64,000 nt of DNA from Leuctra nigra (lineage: Eukaryota; Arthropoda; Insecta; Plecoptera; Leuctridae): the NCBI GenBank assembly GCA_934045905.1, contig OW203768.1, positions 15,342,316 through 15,406,315 on the forward strand, given 5' to 3'. Positions 1 through 13,165 of the stretch are shown here, piece by piece. Position 1 is the stretch's first letter, and every line of letters begins with the position of its first letter. The position numbers and the translations under genes are program-made. The notes under the pieces were generated by a model, which searched no databases, was not told the origin of the DNA, and saw only the letters and a program-made list of their open reading frames with translations.

Positions 1-54
1 GTATCACTATTGCATCACTGTCGTCATACATTGTTAATAATTTTATTCATACAA

Positions 55-123
55 CAGTAAACCCTCGTTAATTCGAATTCAAGGGGACCCAAAAAATCCC
101 AGTTCGAATTAAAAAAGTTCGAA

Positions 124-168
<45 letters not shown>

Positions 169-690
169 GCACATACTTATTGTATTGATCTGAATATAAC
201 GCAATGTTTTTTCATAATTTTTTGCCTTCAAAAGCTAACTCCCACTATATACGCGGCCAAATGCTTTCAAAAACTTGAATGAAGTTTCAATATTCCCACC
301 TAAAGTGTTCCAGGGTAGGCAAACTTGTATACTAAAGAGACTAGACCTACACTTCCCCCACCACAACACAACAGAGAGCAGTTTGACTACTCTCTTTGTG
401 ACGTGACGCTATTGGAATCATTGGAAATGTGTAGTTTGAGTTTGTTTTTTCGAAGTTTGTTCGCGATTATTTTGTCAATCGTTTTGCAAAGTTCGAATTA
501 AAACAACTGTATGCAAATAATAACATAAACTGGGACCAAAATTCAGTTCGAATTTCGAAATAACCTAAAATTCGATTTATCAAAATGATTTAACATTGTA
601 AAGCCTATACTGAACACTGGGACCATCCACCTAGTTCGAATTTACCCCTAAATTCGAATTATTGAAGTTCGAAATAATGAGGGTTTACTG
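55..690. mobile_element. Pogo/Tigger-like non-autonomous element
   Basis: Inverted ends CAGTAAACCCTCGTTAATTCGAA (shown here as CAGTAAACCCTCGTTAATTC plus GAA) and the complementary TTCGAA...GAGGGTTTACTG enclose 636 bp. TTCGAA motifs recur inside, near both ends. The CAGTA...ACCCTCG terminus resembles the pogo/Tigger group of Tc1-mariner elements. The flanks read AA on both sides rather than the expected TA, so the target site is decayed or the boundary is off by two. A 26-base poly-T lies at 139-164. No transposase ORF. Confidence 0.65.
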
Positions 691-872
691 AATCACTATT
701 CCTGTCAACCTGTTGCTTTTTGTATTTTATTACCCACTACATGGGCTTAACATTTTTTTTTACAAATTATAGTGATTCATTACTCGCAATTACTAATATT
801 CTGGACAATAAAATAAATAATATATACCTAAACTGTGATTAATGATTTGATATAGGTAAGATTGAGAATTAA

Positions 873-1235
873 AGGTGGGCTGTCATGGTCAACAAGTCGA
901 AAACAAGTCAAAAATATTGTAGATATTGTAACTAGAAGTAGAATGACGAAAACCCGAATGCGATGCGATGTTTGGTGCAGGCGCCAGAGCCCCGCGAAGT
1001 TTGAAAAACCTGGTTGTTGTGACGTAGGTCCCACCCAACCTCTGCCGGCTTTTGCGGCTGAGTTGGGTGTGAATGACGCGTTTCCCACCCCCTATCCGTC
1101 TTGGTTGTGCTGTAACTTCGTTTAGGAATATCCTACAGACCTCTAGTTTTCGCCGTTGTGATTGCATGCCTAATGTCATCGTGTCTTTTGAATAATAAAA
1201 AAATGGGGCTCAACCGTGATAGTGATAGCCCACCT
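873..1235. mobile_element. TTAA-flanked TIR element
   Basis: Ends AGGTGGGCT and AGCCCACCT are perfect inverted repeats, each next to TTAA (869-872 and 1236-1239). TTAA duplication is typical of piggyBac-type insertion. The 363-bp body is GC-richer than its surroundings and has no transposase; overlapping short ORFs inside are not recognisable. The terminus does not match the CCCT start common in piggyBac, so the superfamily is tentative. Confidence 0.6.
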
Positions 1236-2028
1236 TTAATATTTTATGTTGATGCATACAATTTAGTAAGTCATATTGTTTAATGTTTGTAAATCTTTGT
1301 GGTAGTTGACATGTCTTTCTGAAAATAAATATCTCATGGAAAATATCTGATACTTTTGCCAGTATCTCCTTTATAACTTCACCACCCTACAGACCACTTT
1401 ACTCCTGTACAGTAGGTGACGCTAACGTAACGATAGAACGGTGCACTGCTTGAAACTCACCAACATTTTAAAACGGTAGTAAAGAGACTAGAGAAAAAGC
1501 AATATTGGTTTGTGCCTTAGTAAAACGTCTTTCAACATTGCAGCTTGTTCTTATTCATATAATGCACATCCAAGATAAATAAATTAAAATCTACCAAAAT
1601 TTGGTCCACAAATTTAAAAAGAAATACCTACGAATTCTAGAAAACTTTTGACCATGGCAACACAATTTTACATGAAAAACTACACTTTTTATAAGGAAAA
1701 ACGTCGAAAACCCCCCTCATCAGAATAATCATTCATATGTAGTATACATTTTAAAACTGTAAGAATAAAATATTAGAACTGATACACAATTATACTAGTA
1801 GATTTTCAAAGTAAGCAAAAGGAAATAAATAGCATATATTATGCTATTCAGTTTACTTTTTCTTGGGAGTACAATTTCAACGATTTCTTAGGAAAGCGGA
1901 AATATGATGAACCCTCGATTTGTGCTCTACCGCACAAATCCATTTGTCCACTTACGCGTTGGATTTTTTTTAACAAACTCTACATTGTGGAGAGATCCTC
2001 TTTTCATAAAAATCGGTATGTATTCGAG

Positions 2029-2320
2029 AAAATAAGGAACACAACTGCCCTCTGGTGGATTTTGTGGTACTAGGTAAATGGCGGCTATCAAGGGCGCATT
2101 TGCATAAATATAAATACAAATATTTGATAAAGTTGTTTGTTATGGCCATGAAAGTAAATTTATAGCATAATATCAATTTCATTTGTTTTTTGTTTTTCAC
2201 TGCTTTATGGAAACACGAAATGTAAAAACAAACAAATTAATATATGGACCTGATAGTAGCCATCTTGCCAGAAGTGGCTCCATCACGTATCACTTATTTG
2301 TGGGAATTCGCAATATTACA
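2029..2320. repeat. Dispersed repeat, copy 1 (other copy at 44404-44690)
   Basis: This stretch shares a colinear, diverged sequence with 44404-44690. Shared landmarks are GTATTCGAGAAAAT, CTGGTGGATTTT, AGTTGTTTGTTATGGC, ATGGAAACACGAA and CAGAAGTGGCTCCATCACG. No terminal inverted repeats were found. It is probably a fragment of an older transposable element. Confidence 0.6.
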
Positions 2321-2459
2321 TTCTGTACATATTCTCTCAAGTTTATCCTTTTTATATTGTAATAAACCATGTGTACAAATAGCAATAAACAAATACAAAT
2401 ACAAAAATTATAGGTACGTAAATATTTGTTTGATTTTGCCGCCTTTTTACTAGTTAGAT

Positions 2460-2784
<325 letters not shown>

Positions 2785-4399
2785 TAAAAGTGTTTTATTT
2801 TTGTGATGGAGTCGACGATGTGCTTTGTTTTCAAGATGTTTCTCGCGCGTGTGCCAAAGTGTCTCCATTGGCTTTTGGTGAGAAATCTAGTAACAGCTTT
2901 TACTAGTGTCAAAAGTGAATTCACTTTATGTTACAGTGTTTTAACAGTGTTTACATCTACGTTAAACAATCCTCAAGTGTTTTTAACGGTTATTCTTCGG
3001 AAGTTTCATCGTATAATCTTACTTTCATCAAGTTGTGTTGTCTTTTTGAAGACGTAAATCGTCAGTGATCGTCAGATAATCTCTTGTTTGGAAGATTGTG
3101 TGATGCCAGCCAGCAGCCTGCTACCATTGGACCACCGACACATTGGCTGTGGTGAAGCTAGATTGGATTTACGTTTTATTCACATTTCATAACAATACAG
3201 TCACAATATCTGTCAAAAACACCGATTCTATACTTATTTACTTTCGGAAAATTCAGAAGAGAAGAATGTCAAAACAATGAAGTGGATAATCCACTGTGCA
3301 TCAACATGTAAAACAGAATTTCTGCTAGTATTTGTAAATTTATCATAAATTCATGTTGTACAGGACTTAAATTAACCGAGTCATATAAATCGAATCCAAA
3401 TTAGGTCGCTCAATGCGAAAAATACGGATGTAAATCATTGTTAAACAAAATGTGTGTAGGTAACAGGTAGCACCTTTTGATTCTCATTGTCTTTACTACC
3501 TACAATCTCAGTAATTTTTACATCAAGAGCAAATTATAATAATCATACCTTTCACTGTCAAGAAGACATGACGTAACTTCGAACTATTTACGTTATCAGC
3601 TGCCCAAGATCAGATATTGTTGTCATGCGTGTGTATAATTCAACAGTGTTGAAAAGTGAAAGGGCGATCACAAGATATATGAATTGAGGAATCATTTCGT
3701 TACCTACGTTCCTATTTGATTATTTGTGCCATTATCTTTGATCACGAGTCAATCGAGTACATAATGCATTAATCTTTGCCAGTGGCTTGTGAATAATTCA
3801 TTAGTTGGTTCGTGTATAGTAGAACATTGAGTGGATGGGAGTAGGATAGCGTACAGCTAGATTGCAACATTCAGTTGATCTAGGGTGGAATAGATACAGA
3901 CTGGATGCTGCATATGTTATGACGGAACTATACGCGGTGTTCGAATATGATTATTTCTATCGGACGGGTTTGGAATAATTATACACAAATCATATCCTAT
4001 GTCAAATTGAAATTGATTTATAATATTTTACGGATATGTTTTAACATGTTGCTCATGTTGATAAATGAGCTATCACTTATACATTTTTATAATTGTTTCA
4101 TGAAGTACGATACTAGTAATAAATATTTTTTGTAGACAATTGATTCTAAAACCAGTTTCACAAGAAATGTACTACCTAAGTCATATTTTCTTTTTGAAAT
4201 GTTCATAATTGATTTTGAAAGAAATGGAATTGTATATTCTCTATCCAGATTCAGCGTCGTTCGTACAAACAAAACAAAACAAGTCCAAAGATATATATTT
4301 TTTCCTGAACCGAAGGGTTTTCGAATATCGGATGTCCCCGGGTACTGATAAGAAATGACGTTTCGTCTATCTCTCCCACTGAACCATTCGCTTTTACGA

Positions 4400-4520
4400 C
4401 CTGGAGTTGGGGGAGTCGAACCTCATCCCACCCAGCCTCGAGTCTCGAACCCCGGTCTTCTTGTTTTACTGCCGAGCCAACTGCACCCTGGCCACCGTGT
4501 ATTTCGTGTACATAGCAAGA
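4400..4520 (-). repeat. Degraded tRNA-like (SINE head) sequence
   Basis: On the minus strand TTGGCTCGGCAG (box A-like) is followed by GGTTCGAGACTC (box B-like) at roughly tRNA spacing. It cannot fold as an intact tRNA; most likely a SINE head of a family different from the main one. Confidence 0.35.
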
Positions 4521-5459
4521 GTTTTAGTGTTGCAGATACGCTGTTTTAATAATTGCCTTCGACTGCCCAAAAAACCTTTTCTCAGGACCTCCCCCCACTC
4601 CCACAACCCCTCAAGCATACTCGCTTCCGCAGAACCAAGGCAAATGCATGAAAACAGACCTTGCGATGCAGCCAAGTCAAGTTGCTGCAGTGTTGAGATC
4701 TTCACTTTTAGGTGCTCTCTGATACCTACGTTAAACTTTGCGACGTCCGTAGGACATTTTTAAAGAAACCAATAGTATATACATTACATTGCAATTGTAG
4801 CCTTCATACATTGTTTTCTGGTTAAAATCAATTTGGTAAAATCATAAGTGAACTCCAAATATATTAAAAGTAGGTATTCTAGAGGTATTGTCAGACTTGT
4901 TCTTTTCTAAAATTTTGATGATTTTCTTGTGTTTTTGCTGTGTAATAAAGACAGTTAGTATTCTACATTTCCATAACTAAGATTATTTTAGTAATATGAC
5001 AGAACATTGTGTTAATCATACAATTCAGTCCAATTTAGGTAAAGTCCATTGTTAGCAATTCCAATAAGTATACCAAATCTGCCTTATAAGGCAGATGACA
5101 AGCCAATATTAACTAATAATACCTACCGATCCAATTTGAAATCGTTAAGAAGTATTTAATCTTCTAGGCTACTACCGGTCACGGTAATTTAACTCAATGA
5201 TTGAATCCAAATGATTTATGATTTGTTTACAAAAATCTTTGAATTGAAACACGAGCAAATAATCACATTTTAGTTTTTTGTCTTTTAAAAAATAATTTTG
5301 GTAGGAAGGCATATTTGACTTTTGTATGTTTTTTGTTCGACATTTTCAGACAAACAAGCACATTCCACGAGAAAATTAGGATTAACTTTTCTCAAACATT
5401 GTCAAATTTTCTGTAAATCTGAAGCGTGAAAAAGTAAACACAGTCTGGATTCACACTTG

Positions 5460-5535
5460 TCAAGTGTTCGATGAGCCTCGAACCTGTCAACCTTCGCCTC
5501 GATACCAACTGCATATTCCGCCAACTTGTTTGGTC
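5460..5535 (-). repeat. Degraded tRNA-like sequence
   Basis: Minus strand shows AGTTGGCGGAATATGCAG and then GGTTCGAGGCTC, i.e. weak box A and box B. Probably a decayed SINE head. Confidence 0.3.
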
Positions 5536-5879
5536 CTCGCGTTGAGTGACACGCTCGTCAATCATCGCTGCATCTCTCTGTTTGTCAATAACCATGCCAC
5601 GAGTGATGCATTATTCATCGGCATGGAGGATACGCGAACGTGATGTACTTACAATTTGACACCGAATCTTGACGTTGTATACACTGACATACAGGGGACC
5701 CGAGTTCGATGTCGTGAGTGACCGTTTTCTACGTGATTTTGCTCGACTTTCGACTGTTTCTTGGATTTATTCATTTAGACACTCTGCCTCCACGATGATA
5801 ATATTGGGCAACTTCAGAATTCAAGTATAAATTGAACGTTTTTGTTAGCTATTCACAACTTGAATAGGTACCTAGTATA

Positions 5880-6300
5880 ATATTTGAATTATTCATTTAA
5901 TTCAAATATTGGAACGTTTTTTGGAACTAAATTTTAGATACACCTGGGCCAATCACAAGCTTCTAAATTCAAATAATGGAACGTTTTATAACAAAAAGCT
6001 TGAATCGGATGTTTGATAGGTAGAGGCATGGTGGTCTATAGGTTAGGTTAGGTAACCTATATACCACCATGGGTAGAGGTAGTACATATTTAAATTCGTT
6101 TTTTGGAACGTAATTGTAGATTCACACTGGGCTGGGCCAATCACAAACTTCTAAATTCAAATACCTACCTAAAGGAACGTTTTATAATTAATTGGATGTT
6201 TGATTAGGTACCTTTAATATTTAAATTCAAATATTGGAACGAAATTATAGATTTACACTGAGCCAATCACAAGCTCTAAATTCACTAGTAGGTAATTCCT
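5880..6300. repeat. Drifted tandem block with GGAACGTT motifs
   Basis: About three units of 130-170 bp, each carrying TTCAAATATTGGAACG or a variant followed by a GGGCCAATCACAAGCTTCTAAATTC stretch (GCCAATCACAAGC plus TTCTAAATTC). The 45-bp hairpin at 6027-6071 is inserted in it. Confidence 0.6.
6027..6071. mobile_element. 45-bp palindromic insertion with perfect 8-bp flanking duplication
   Basis: CATGGTGGT..ATAGGTTA and TAACCTAT..ACCACCATG form a near-perfect hairpin around a 7-base loop. It is bounded exactly by GGTAGAGG at 6019-6026 and 6072-6079. An 8-bp duplication is the hallmark of hAT insertion, and the size is extremely small for a MITE. Confidence 0.6.
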
Positions 6301-7289
6301 AACGTTTCAAGCGAACTCAGCTTACACAAACAATTCAAATAGTGGAACTTAAATTTGTACTTGTGATGAAATGAGTCAATGAAAATACCTCCGATCATGT
6401 TTTTAATAGAATTTCAAATGTCACATAAAAGTTCAAATATCGACTGCATCGTTATCGACGATTACAATGTCAAAAATATTTCCGATACGCTCTCTTGCCA
6501 TGAGCCTGATTAACATTATCAGTTGGTTTCATCTGCTTCTCACGATTGAATTGAACGGAATGAATTCTTGCGCGTTTTCGTTTGGAAACCTCGAGCAATA
6601 CCGCGGGCTAATCTTTACAATCACGATCACCAGCAATCTGCGCCAACAATCCAGGTTAATCTAGAGGCCTTTTTTATAACGACATTACGTGATTTGCTTT
6701 GACGATTGATCTTAGAGGAAATTAGTTTATCTAGGTATATTATTCGCGATTTCGATTTGCATTATTTTATTGTTGATTGATAATGATAGAATATTGATTA
6801 CTTTGTAATTAATTTGTTGACTTGCCTGCCCTACGTGATAATCTATGGGGATTGCATACTAAATTACTAATGCACGCAATTGCATAGTTTTGCATTGTTT
6901 CACCCACATTGCGTCCGAAATATAAATCATTACTTAGTTAATTAGGTACCTAGGTACTTATTTCAAGAACTAAAATATATTTACATACCTTGCAGGTGAT
7001 GGTACCTACCTACAAGTAAATATGTACTTATTTGCTCTTGGATCTGTAGGTACCTACTACCTACATAGTCGTATTCACTTACAGAATACCTACCACCTTA
7101 ATAGGTAATATAAACTTAAAACAACAATTGAAGACCTACCCCACGAAATGTATATTATAACCATTGAATATTAAATCCACTATAACATTTGGCAGCAAGT
7201 TTGTAGACCTTCAAATTCCTGTGGTCGACGTGGTGCATGTGGCAAAGTGCAGAATTATAATTTGAAATGTTCCAAGTTTTATCTGCAAC

Positions 7290-7500
7290 TATAAAGAAGG
7301 CTGTGCAAATTCGAATTGCTTGAAATTTTAAATTTTTGAAAACGTTCCAATTCCAAGCATAATTTTTTATGGAGCTTTGTCTAAAGAAGGCTGTGCAAAT
7401 TCGAATTGCGTGAAATTTTAAATATTTGAAAACGTTCCAAAGTATTGTTTTCTATGGAGCTTTGTCTAAAGAAGGCTGTGCACATTCTCGTATTATTGGC
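7290..7500. repeat. Tandem repeat, about 85-90 bp unit
   Basis: Units begin AAAGAAGGCTGTGCA at 7293, 7383 and 7468; the first two full units contain GCAAATTCGAATTGC and end with GAAAACGTTCCAA and TATGGAGCTTTGTCT. The third is partial. Confidence 0.75.
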
Positions 7501-9469
7501 GCGAATATTTGAATATCCGAAGGTGGACCTGTACATTTGGAACGTGAGTGCAGGTGTCACGCGATGGCTGTCCGCGGAAATCTCGTGCTGGCCGAGGAAC
7601 AGTGATTGTTTCGCGCACACACACGTGATCACACACATGATGCTGGTAGGAAGGATTGAAAGTAGCCCACTAATGCGCGAGCAGCTAGCCCCGGGCGCTC
7701 CTGCAACCTGCCCAGTACACGCTCATGACGGGGAAGCAAGCTGCATGATCACGGGCAAGATTACGAGCCGCGGGTATTCAATGAATCAAATCGACATGTC
7801 AATAATGAATCTGCAAAGGCGGATGGCGAAGTGCATTAAATAACCTTCTGTTACTGAAATGGATTGGAAATGTTCTGGGAGTTGATAATTTTGCCACGAG
7901 GGAATGTACATAAATTCTACAGAAAGGGCTCAATTTTTTGGTTCTAACTGATTTTAAAGAAAAGTCAGAACTGAGTAAATTTGCCGAATGGAGGAATAGT
8001 TCTGAAGTTTTGAATTAATAAATTCCCAGAATTCGATTAAGTATAGAAAAAAACATATATTTGTATAATTATGTTAAAAGCTTGTTTTCAATACTTTTTT
8101 CCTAGATACATCTCTGAACTTTCAATGCTCTCGATGTGAAAAAATAATAAATTAAATTAAAGTCGGCATTTGTTTTCTGTCGTTTATGAATTTAAAGGGT
8201 TTCAGTAAAAGTATAGTGAGTTAAATGACATCTTTTGGTTCAACATGACTGATTTTTAAACGTTGAAATTATTTGAATTTCTTAATTTATACAATTACTT
8301 GGCATCACTCGACCATGTCATGAAATTTGTAACAGAAATTGCAAATTTGCTGACTTGAAGATCCAACTTATTCTAGCTTCGTGTACTGAAGACAAAAGGT
8401 AGTTAATAGTTCTTCAGCTATAAACGTATAACTGCTTTTGGAACGTTGTCAATTAACCCCACAAGCAAGTAATTAAATCGCCCCTGGACGTAAAACAGAT
8501 GCGTGTTTTAAGGTGGGGTTAAGTGTGCCGATTGTTTAGTCATCTTGCCTGCAGAGAGAATTTGCTCTCTTGGCATCGCAAGGGGATTAGCAGTCTTGTT
8601 GTCACTGCTAAGCTTGAGGGGTTGCCCCCCCCCCCCCCTCCCCCACCCACCCTGTCAACCCTTGCGCGCCGAGGCCCAGGGAATATTACGAGAGTTAATT
8701 TTTATGGAGAGAAGTTATTGGAAGAACAAACTCTAACCTGTTGAATCGTAGTGAAATATATGTGCTTGTGGAAAAGACCGCGGATGATTTGCATATTATG
8801 GCACCGGCGCAAATGCAGATCCAGGTCGAGTTAAAATGAAGAAATTAGAGAAACACATAAAATCTCAACAAGAAATGTGTAATCTGACACTGTGTTTGGT
8901 TATCAACTCTCTTTATCTACTAATTACGAAAGAAGGCGAATGAAATCCACACAAATATGCTCCATTTCTTGGGAACACATTCTGTTTTACAACTTTTGAT
9001 TTAATTTGAAAGCTGTTTATATATTTCAAGAAATTGAGGCATTGAGAAATTGAGGGGGTTAATTTGGGCATGGATTTCTCTTCTTTTGTGGCACCGACAA
9101 TATGACATCTCACTAGAAAACTGTTAAAAATTCACAACTGAGATGTATATTGTATAATAATTCGAATCGTAAACGATCATTCAAAATATTGTAGATGCAA
9201 AAAAATCAAGAAATTTGACAGAAAATCTCATTGACTAATTATAAGAAGTGTCAAAAGTGAACTCCTATTAGTATTGTAATTCAGGTTGGAAGTTGGAACG
9301 CATATCGGAGAATTTTTGTTAATTATTTCCAGTTACCCTGGAGTTTATGATTTATTTTATGCCAAATTCTTCGAAAATAAAATGTTTTGTACTTTTGTAA
9401 CTTTCTGAACTTGGTACTTTGTGGTTGAAGGTGTAATGTCTAGGGGGTCTAGAGGGTAGGGGGTGAATT

Positions 9470-9800
9470 AGAGTCCAGTATTCCGAATCAGTGCGCGCAA
9501 CTGTCGCACTGTCACGGGAAGAAGTTGCAAGAGAGTGTCTCGGACACGTGGACCTGGAGGGTCAACTTGCCCCTCCCCGTCAGGAGGCGCTGGGTTTGGT
9601 GCCCGGCTTGGCGCTGACAGGGTTGGAACTTGGACCCGGGGACTTGGAGGTGACACTTGCGACTTGACTGCGCCGTGGACAGAGCTCGGCGGCTGACACT
9701 TCGGACTTGGGACGTCTTCTCTTGTTGCTTCTGTCCGGACCGGCGGCAGACATGCACCAAAGTTTGCCAAATTGTCTCTCTTCACTTGACAAATTCCTGG
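9470..9800. other. GC-rich patch with overlapping ORFs, function unknown
   Basis: A GC-rich island in AT-rich DNA with open frames on both strands; the longest is 105 codons on the minus strand (9468-9785), proline-rich. GACTTGG/GACTTG words repeat, which explains the long open frames. No family recognised, and no clear splice sites. It may be a decayed GC-rich repeat. Confidence 0.35.
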
Positions 9801-9828
9801 ACGCCGTCGTATTTGATGTTAACTACCC

Positions 9829-9970
9829 AGGCGCGTAGGAACTAAATTTGCAAGGGGTGGAATAATATTGTAAAATAACTTGAGCTGGACATATTAGTGT
9901 CTACGAAGACAATGGGGGTCTTGGGGGAGGGCATCCCAGTAAAATGCGGGTCCGGGGCCCACAGCCCTGG
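9829..9970 (+). mobile_element. Possible hAT-type left end (fragment)
   Basis: CAGGCGCGTAGGAACTA at 9829 resembles the terminus whose inverse (TAGTTACGCGCCTG) occurs at 17482-17495. No matching right end or target duplication was found here, so this is a weak call. Confidence 0.25.
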
Positions 9971-10092
9971 ATTTTTTTTGAATTTCAAACATCAATTTGG
10001 TGCATTTCTACGCGATTTTAACACTTTTTAAGCAATTTTTTTTCTTGACACATTAATGTACTTAAGAACAAAGGGAGGGGAATTGAATTAGA

Positions 10093-10114
10093 GGGGGGGG
10101 GGGGGGGGGGGGGG
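10093..10114 (+). repeat. Poly-G run (22)
   Basis: Uninterrupted G22. One of about 17 such runs in the window. Confidence 0.9.
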
Positions 10115-10699
10115 AATTCTATGGGATGTGTAGTGGGTTGTCTATTTTCTCGAATTTGAGTTGGGTACCTACAAACTTATTGAATCATGGGATCAAGCTC
10201 TATATCAATATCATATGGACTGAAGTCCACAAAAATGACGAGAGGTCACAATTTCAAAGTTTGATCGAATACAGCCATGATCGTTTATGAACTCTCCCAA
10301 ACAATTATTCATGTAAACTCTGTTGTTTTGGTCAATCATATTTCATATTTTTTCACTTTATCTTAGTCAAAATGAATTGTTTTTCTTAGATAGTAAGATC
10401 CAAATCTGTAAACGTTCGGTATCCCGGCTTTTTGTAAATAGGTAAATGACGGGAAGGTTCCTACATAATCGACTTCGTAACCTTCGATCGTTTGACAATA
10501 ATTCTAATTATCCCTCTCAGTAAAATGCGTAAAATATATCTGAAGTTTTACTGATTCGATATGCAGCCTCCATCCTTCCTACCCTACTCCATAAGTGTTC
10601 GCAGAAGCAAAAGTCGCTATTTAAAAACAAACGGTGCTGTCGACTGGGGGGGGGGACATTACCAGTCAATTGTTTACCCAATTACTCTCCTTGTTCATG

Positions 10700-10900
10700 C
10701 TATTCGCTGACTTGGCGCAATGTCGCCGCAGACGATTTGCCTTGCGCCACGGTCTAGCAGCGTGCTCCGCTGCAGTGGATGCGCGCGCAGCAGTGCAGCG
10801 TGCAGTGTGCGCAGAAGCGTGACGCGCACGTGCGTCAGCCGCGCACATGTGTCACAACAATGGCAGTAACAATGACCGCTGCACGAGCGACGCCGCGGTG
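10700..10900. promoter_or_regulatory. CpG-rich patch
   Basis: Dense CpG and GCGCGC words with CACGTG and CACATG E-box-type hexamers in intron 1. No ORF with family support. It could be an enhancer or a GC-rich repeat; the sequence alone does not decide. Confidence 0.3.
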
Positions 10901-12059
10901 TTTAATGTTACCTATGATTGGACGGGTTCTGTGGACAGCTGGGTGTTCAGGGTAATTATGTCTGCCAGTGATCGGACGTTCGAAATCTGTTGCGTATTCG
11001 GTAATTAAATCTGGGACGACATTTGACAATATTATGGCTCAATTATGTAGAATTAACGTTTTTTTAACAGCTGTTAATTATGTATTCAAAAACAAATTCA
11101 TATACCTACTGATAGCAGATGCTCAAATTAGAAGGTACTATAATTCGACAGAAATATTTTCTGCGCATTCTTTGCTGTCGATGCACATTATATTATCCCC
11201 CCCCCCCCCCCCCCCAACCACACCTCAACTCTCAACTATCCTACTTTCAAAACTATACGTAGCGTGTTATCCAGTTTTTAATTTTCTTGTAAAATAACGA
11301 AGTGAAAGAAAATGAACTTCTCGTTGGAAAGCGTGTTCACTTTATTTATAATTTTGAAAATGTATAGCGTACTATGTGTTGTACGTACCAATAAAATGAG
11401 CTCAGTTTAGGTAAAACAGAGAATTTCCGAGTTTGAAATGCGCTTTGTTATATGAGGTCCATACTTTTCAAAGAGCATTTTCTTACAACTTTGACGCTTC
11501 ATAGTCCATCTTCAATGAGACGATAAGTCGATGACAATACAAAAATTGCGGATTTCATTGTTGTCCTTCCTCTTAATCCGATTTTCAACAGCCTATTCGC
11601 ATCCCAGGCGCCACGTGCCTTTGCCCAGGAAGTCACCAAGTCGTAGACCTTGTATAACGCATGTCGGTGTTGACCCCTTCTGTCCAGCCATTCCTTGGAC
11701 TATCACTTTTCCTTCTGATGGCAAAACCGATGACCAAGCCGTTGATCAAGGAAAAAATAAAAATAAATTGTAATTTTCGGGTGTCCTACGGGGGGTGGTG
11801 GGGGGAGGGGTGTTCTTGAATGTCTCAGGTAGCATGGTGACATATTGTTTTCATGAAACTTGACATTGGTATATTAATTATTGCAATCGCCTTAATTAGC
11901 AGCCCAGACAGTAAAAACGCTGATGCATTGTTCATTAAGTTGGGCTTTAAACCGGTGAGTATTTAGGATACGTCTAGATTCGCAGGATTGATTTCGTGGC
12001 TATAAATGTTTTCGGTAAACAACAGTTTTTAAATAATGTTCCGCTATCTCTTGCTTGAG

Positions 12060-12385
12060 ATTCGAGCATGAATTCGAATGCTTTGAGCCGAGATGAAAGC
12101 ATTTCGGTTTGGATTCAAAACAATTGGGTGCCGTTATACCAGCTAAGTTCAAATTCGAAAACGTTCCATTTCGGTAAAATTACTAACATTTCTAATCTGG
12201 GGCCATACCCAAGGCAGTGTTTTACTAGAGAAGTTCAAATTCGAAAACGTTCCATAATATATATGCATGTTATGAACATTTCGAATATTTTGTCTCCATA
12301 TGTACCGAAGGCGGTGGTTTACTCCCGAAGTTCAAATTCGAAAACGTTCCATAATGTGAAATGCTGAAAAGCATAACCGCCTTCT
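12060..12385. repeat. Tandem repeat, 86-97 bp unit, invariant AACGTTCCA core
   Basis: Three units begin AAGTTCAAATTCGAAAACG at 12145, 12231 and 12328, each followed by TTCCAT. The core of more than 20 bp is identical while the rest of the unit has diverged strongly; a degraded fourth unit may precede them. Confidence 0.75.
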
Positions 12386-12968
12386 ATCATCACGATCTGA
12401 GCTGGAAGCAAGAAACATGTATTCAAGACGAAGTGAAATATCATCTCAAGTGACCATGTTTCACAAACAACGCATTGTGGGCGGCTTTGTGACCCGCCCG
12501 ATGACCCGGGATTTCACCGAGAGAGGTCACTCGGCTGACCAGGCGGGACTAGGAAGCGATGCTGCGGCGGTGATGGATGGATTACGTCCGACAAGATCGC
12601 CGCCTCCATCAGATGCAACGTGCAGACGCGGTCCAAGTGAGAGATCACGACCGACATGTGTGTGGGTGTGAGAAGATCCGTGAGACAAGCTGGGATAGTT
12701 CCAATGCGATACGGCATGGTGGCTGATTTCTCAACACAAATCAACGAATTTTTGAAATAATTTTGTAAATAACTGCAAAGCTAACAGTGTAAACACTTCC
12801 CATATATATGTCGACGTGAAAAGAAGACAATCCACATAAATTGGCTCCTTTTCTTGGGATATTTTGACAATAGTCGTTTTTGAAGACCGTAAACGCTACA
12901 AGTGCATTTATGTGCATAATTCTTATGACGATACAAATTATGATTGTTTATATTTTTGATATGATCTA

Positions 12969-13030
12969 TTTTTTTCTGGGGCTTAACGTCGCACTGTTTT
13001 GCAGCGAGGCTAATGGCGAGGCTAATTTGG
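12969..13030 (-). mobile_element. 3' end fragment of the main SINE family
   Basis: Minus-strand copy of the SINE 3' part, ctgcaaaacagtgcgacg then ttaagccccaga, matching 23300-23345. It lies about 90 bp before exon 2. Confidence 0.65.
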
Positions 13031-13118
13031 GTTGACGATGACATTTTATAATCATGGTCTTTGTTATATTATTTTATTTATCTTATTGTTATTTTATGCT
13101 GTTTCTTTTTTCTTGCAG

Positions 13119-13165
13119 AAAAACCGGGCTATCAGTCGCCTTATGGCAGCATGGATAATGGAATG
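13119..13165 (+). CDS. da: daughterless coding exon 2
   Basis: This is a 47-bp exon between ttcttgcag and gtaagt. Taking the G left by exon 1, it reads EKPGYQSPYGSMDNGM and ends in phase 0. Drosophila Da has a corresponding GYHSPYGS...ENGM block shortly after its N-terminal motif, so position and sequence both fit. The polypyrimidine tract before the acceptor is strong. The exon is far shorter than a typical insect exon and has no residues of known catalytic or DNA-binding role; it belongs to the serine/glycine-rich transactivation part. Confidence 0.88.

Noticed and set aside
8457..8518. 62-bp segment between TTAA sites with CCCCAC / GTGGGG ends
   Set aside because: Only six matching bases at each end; too short to call an element.
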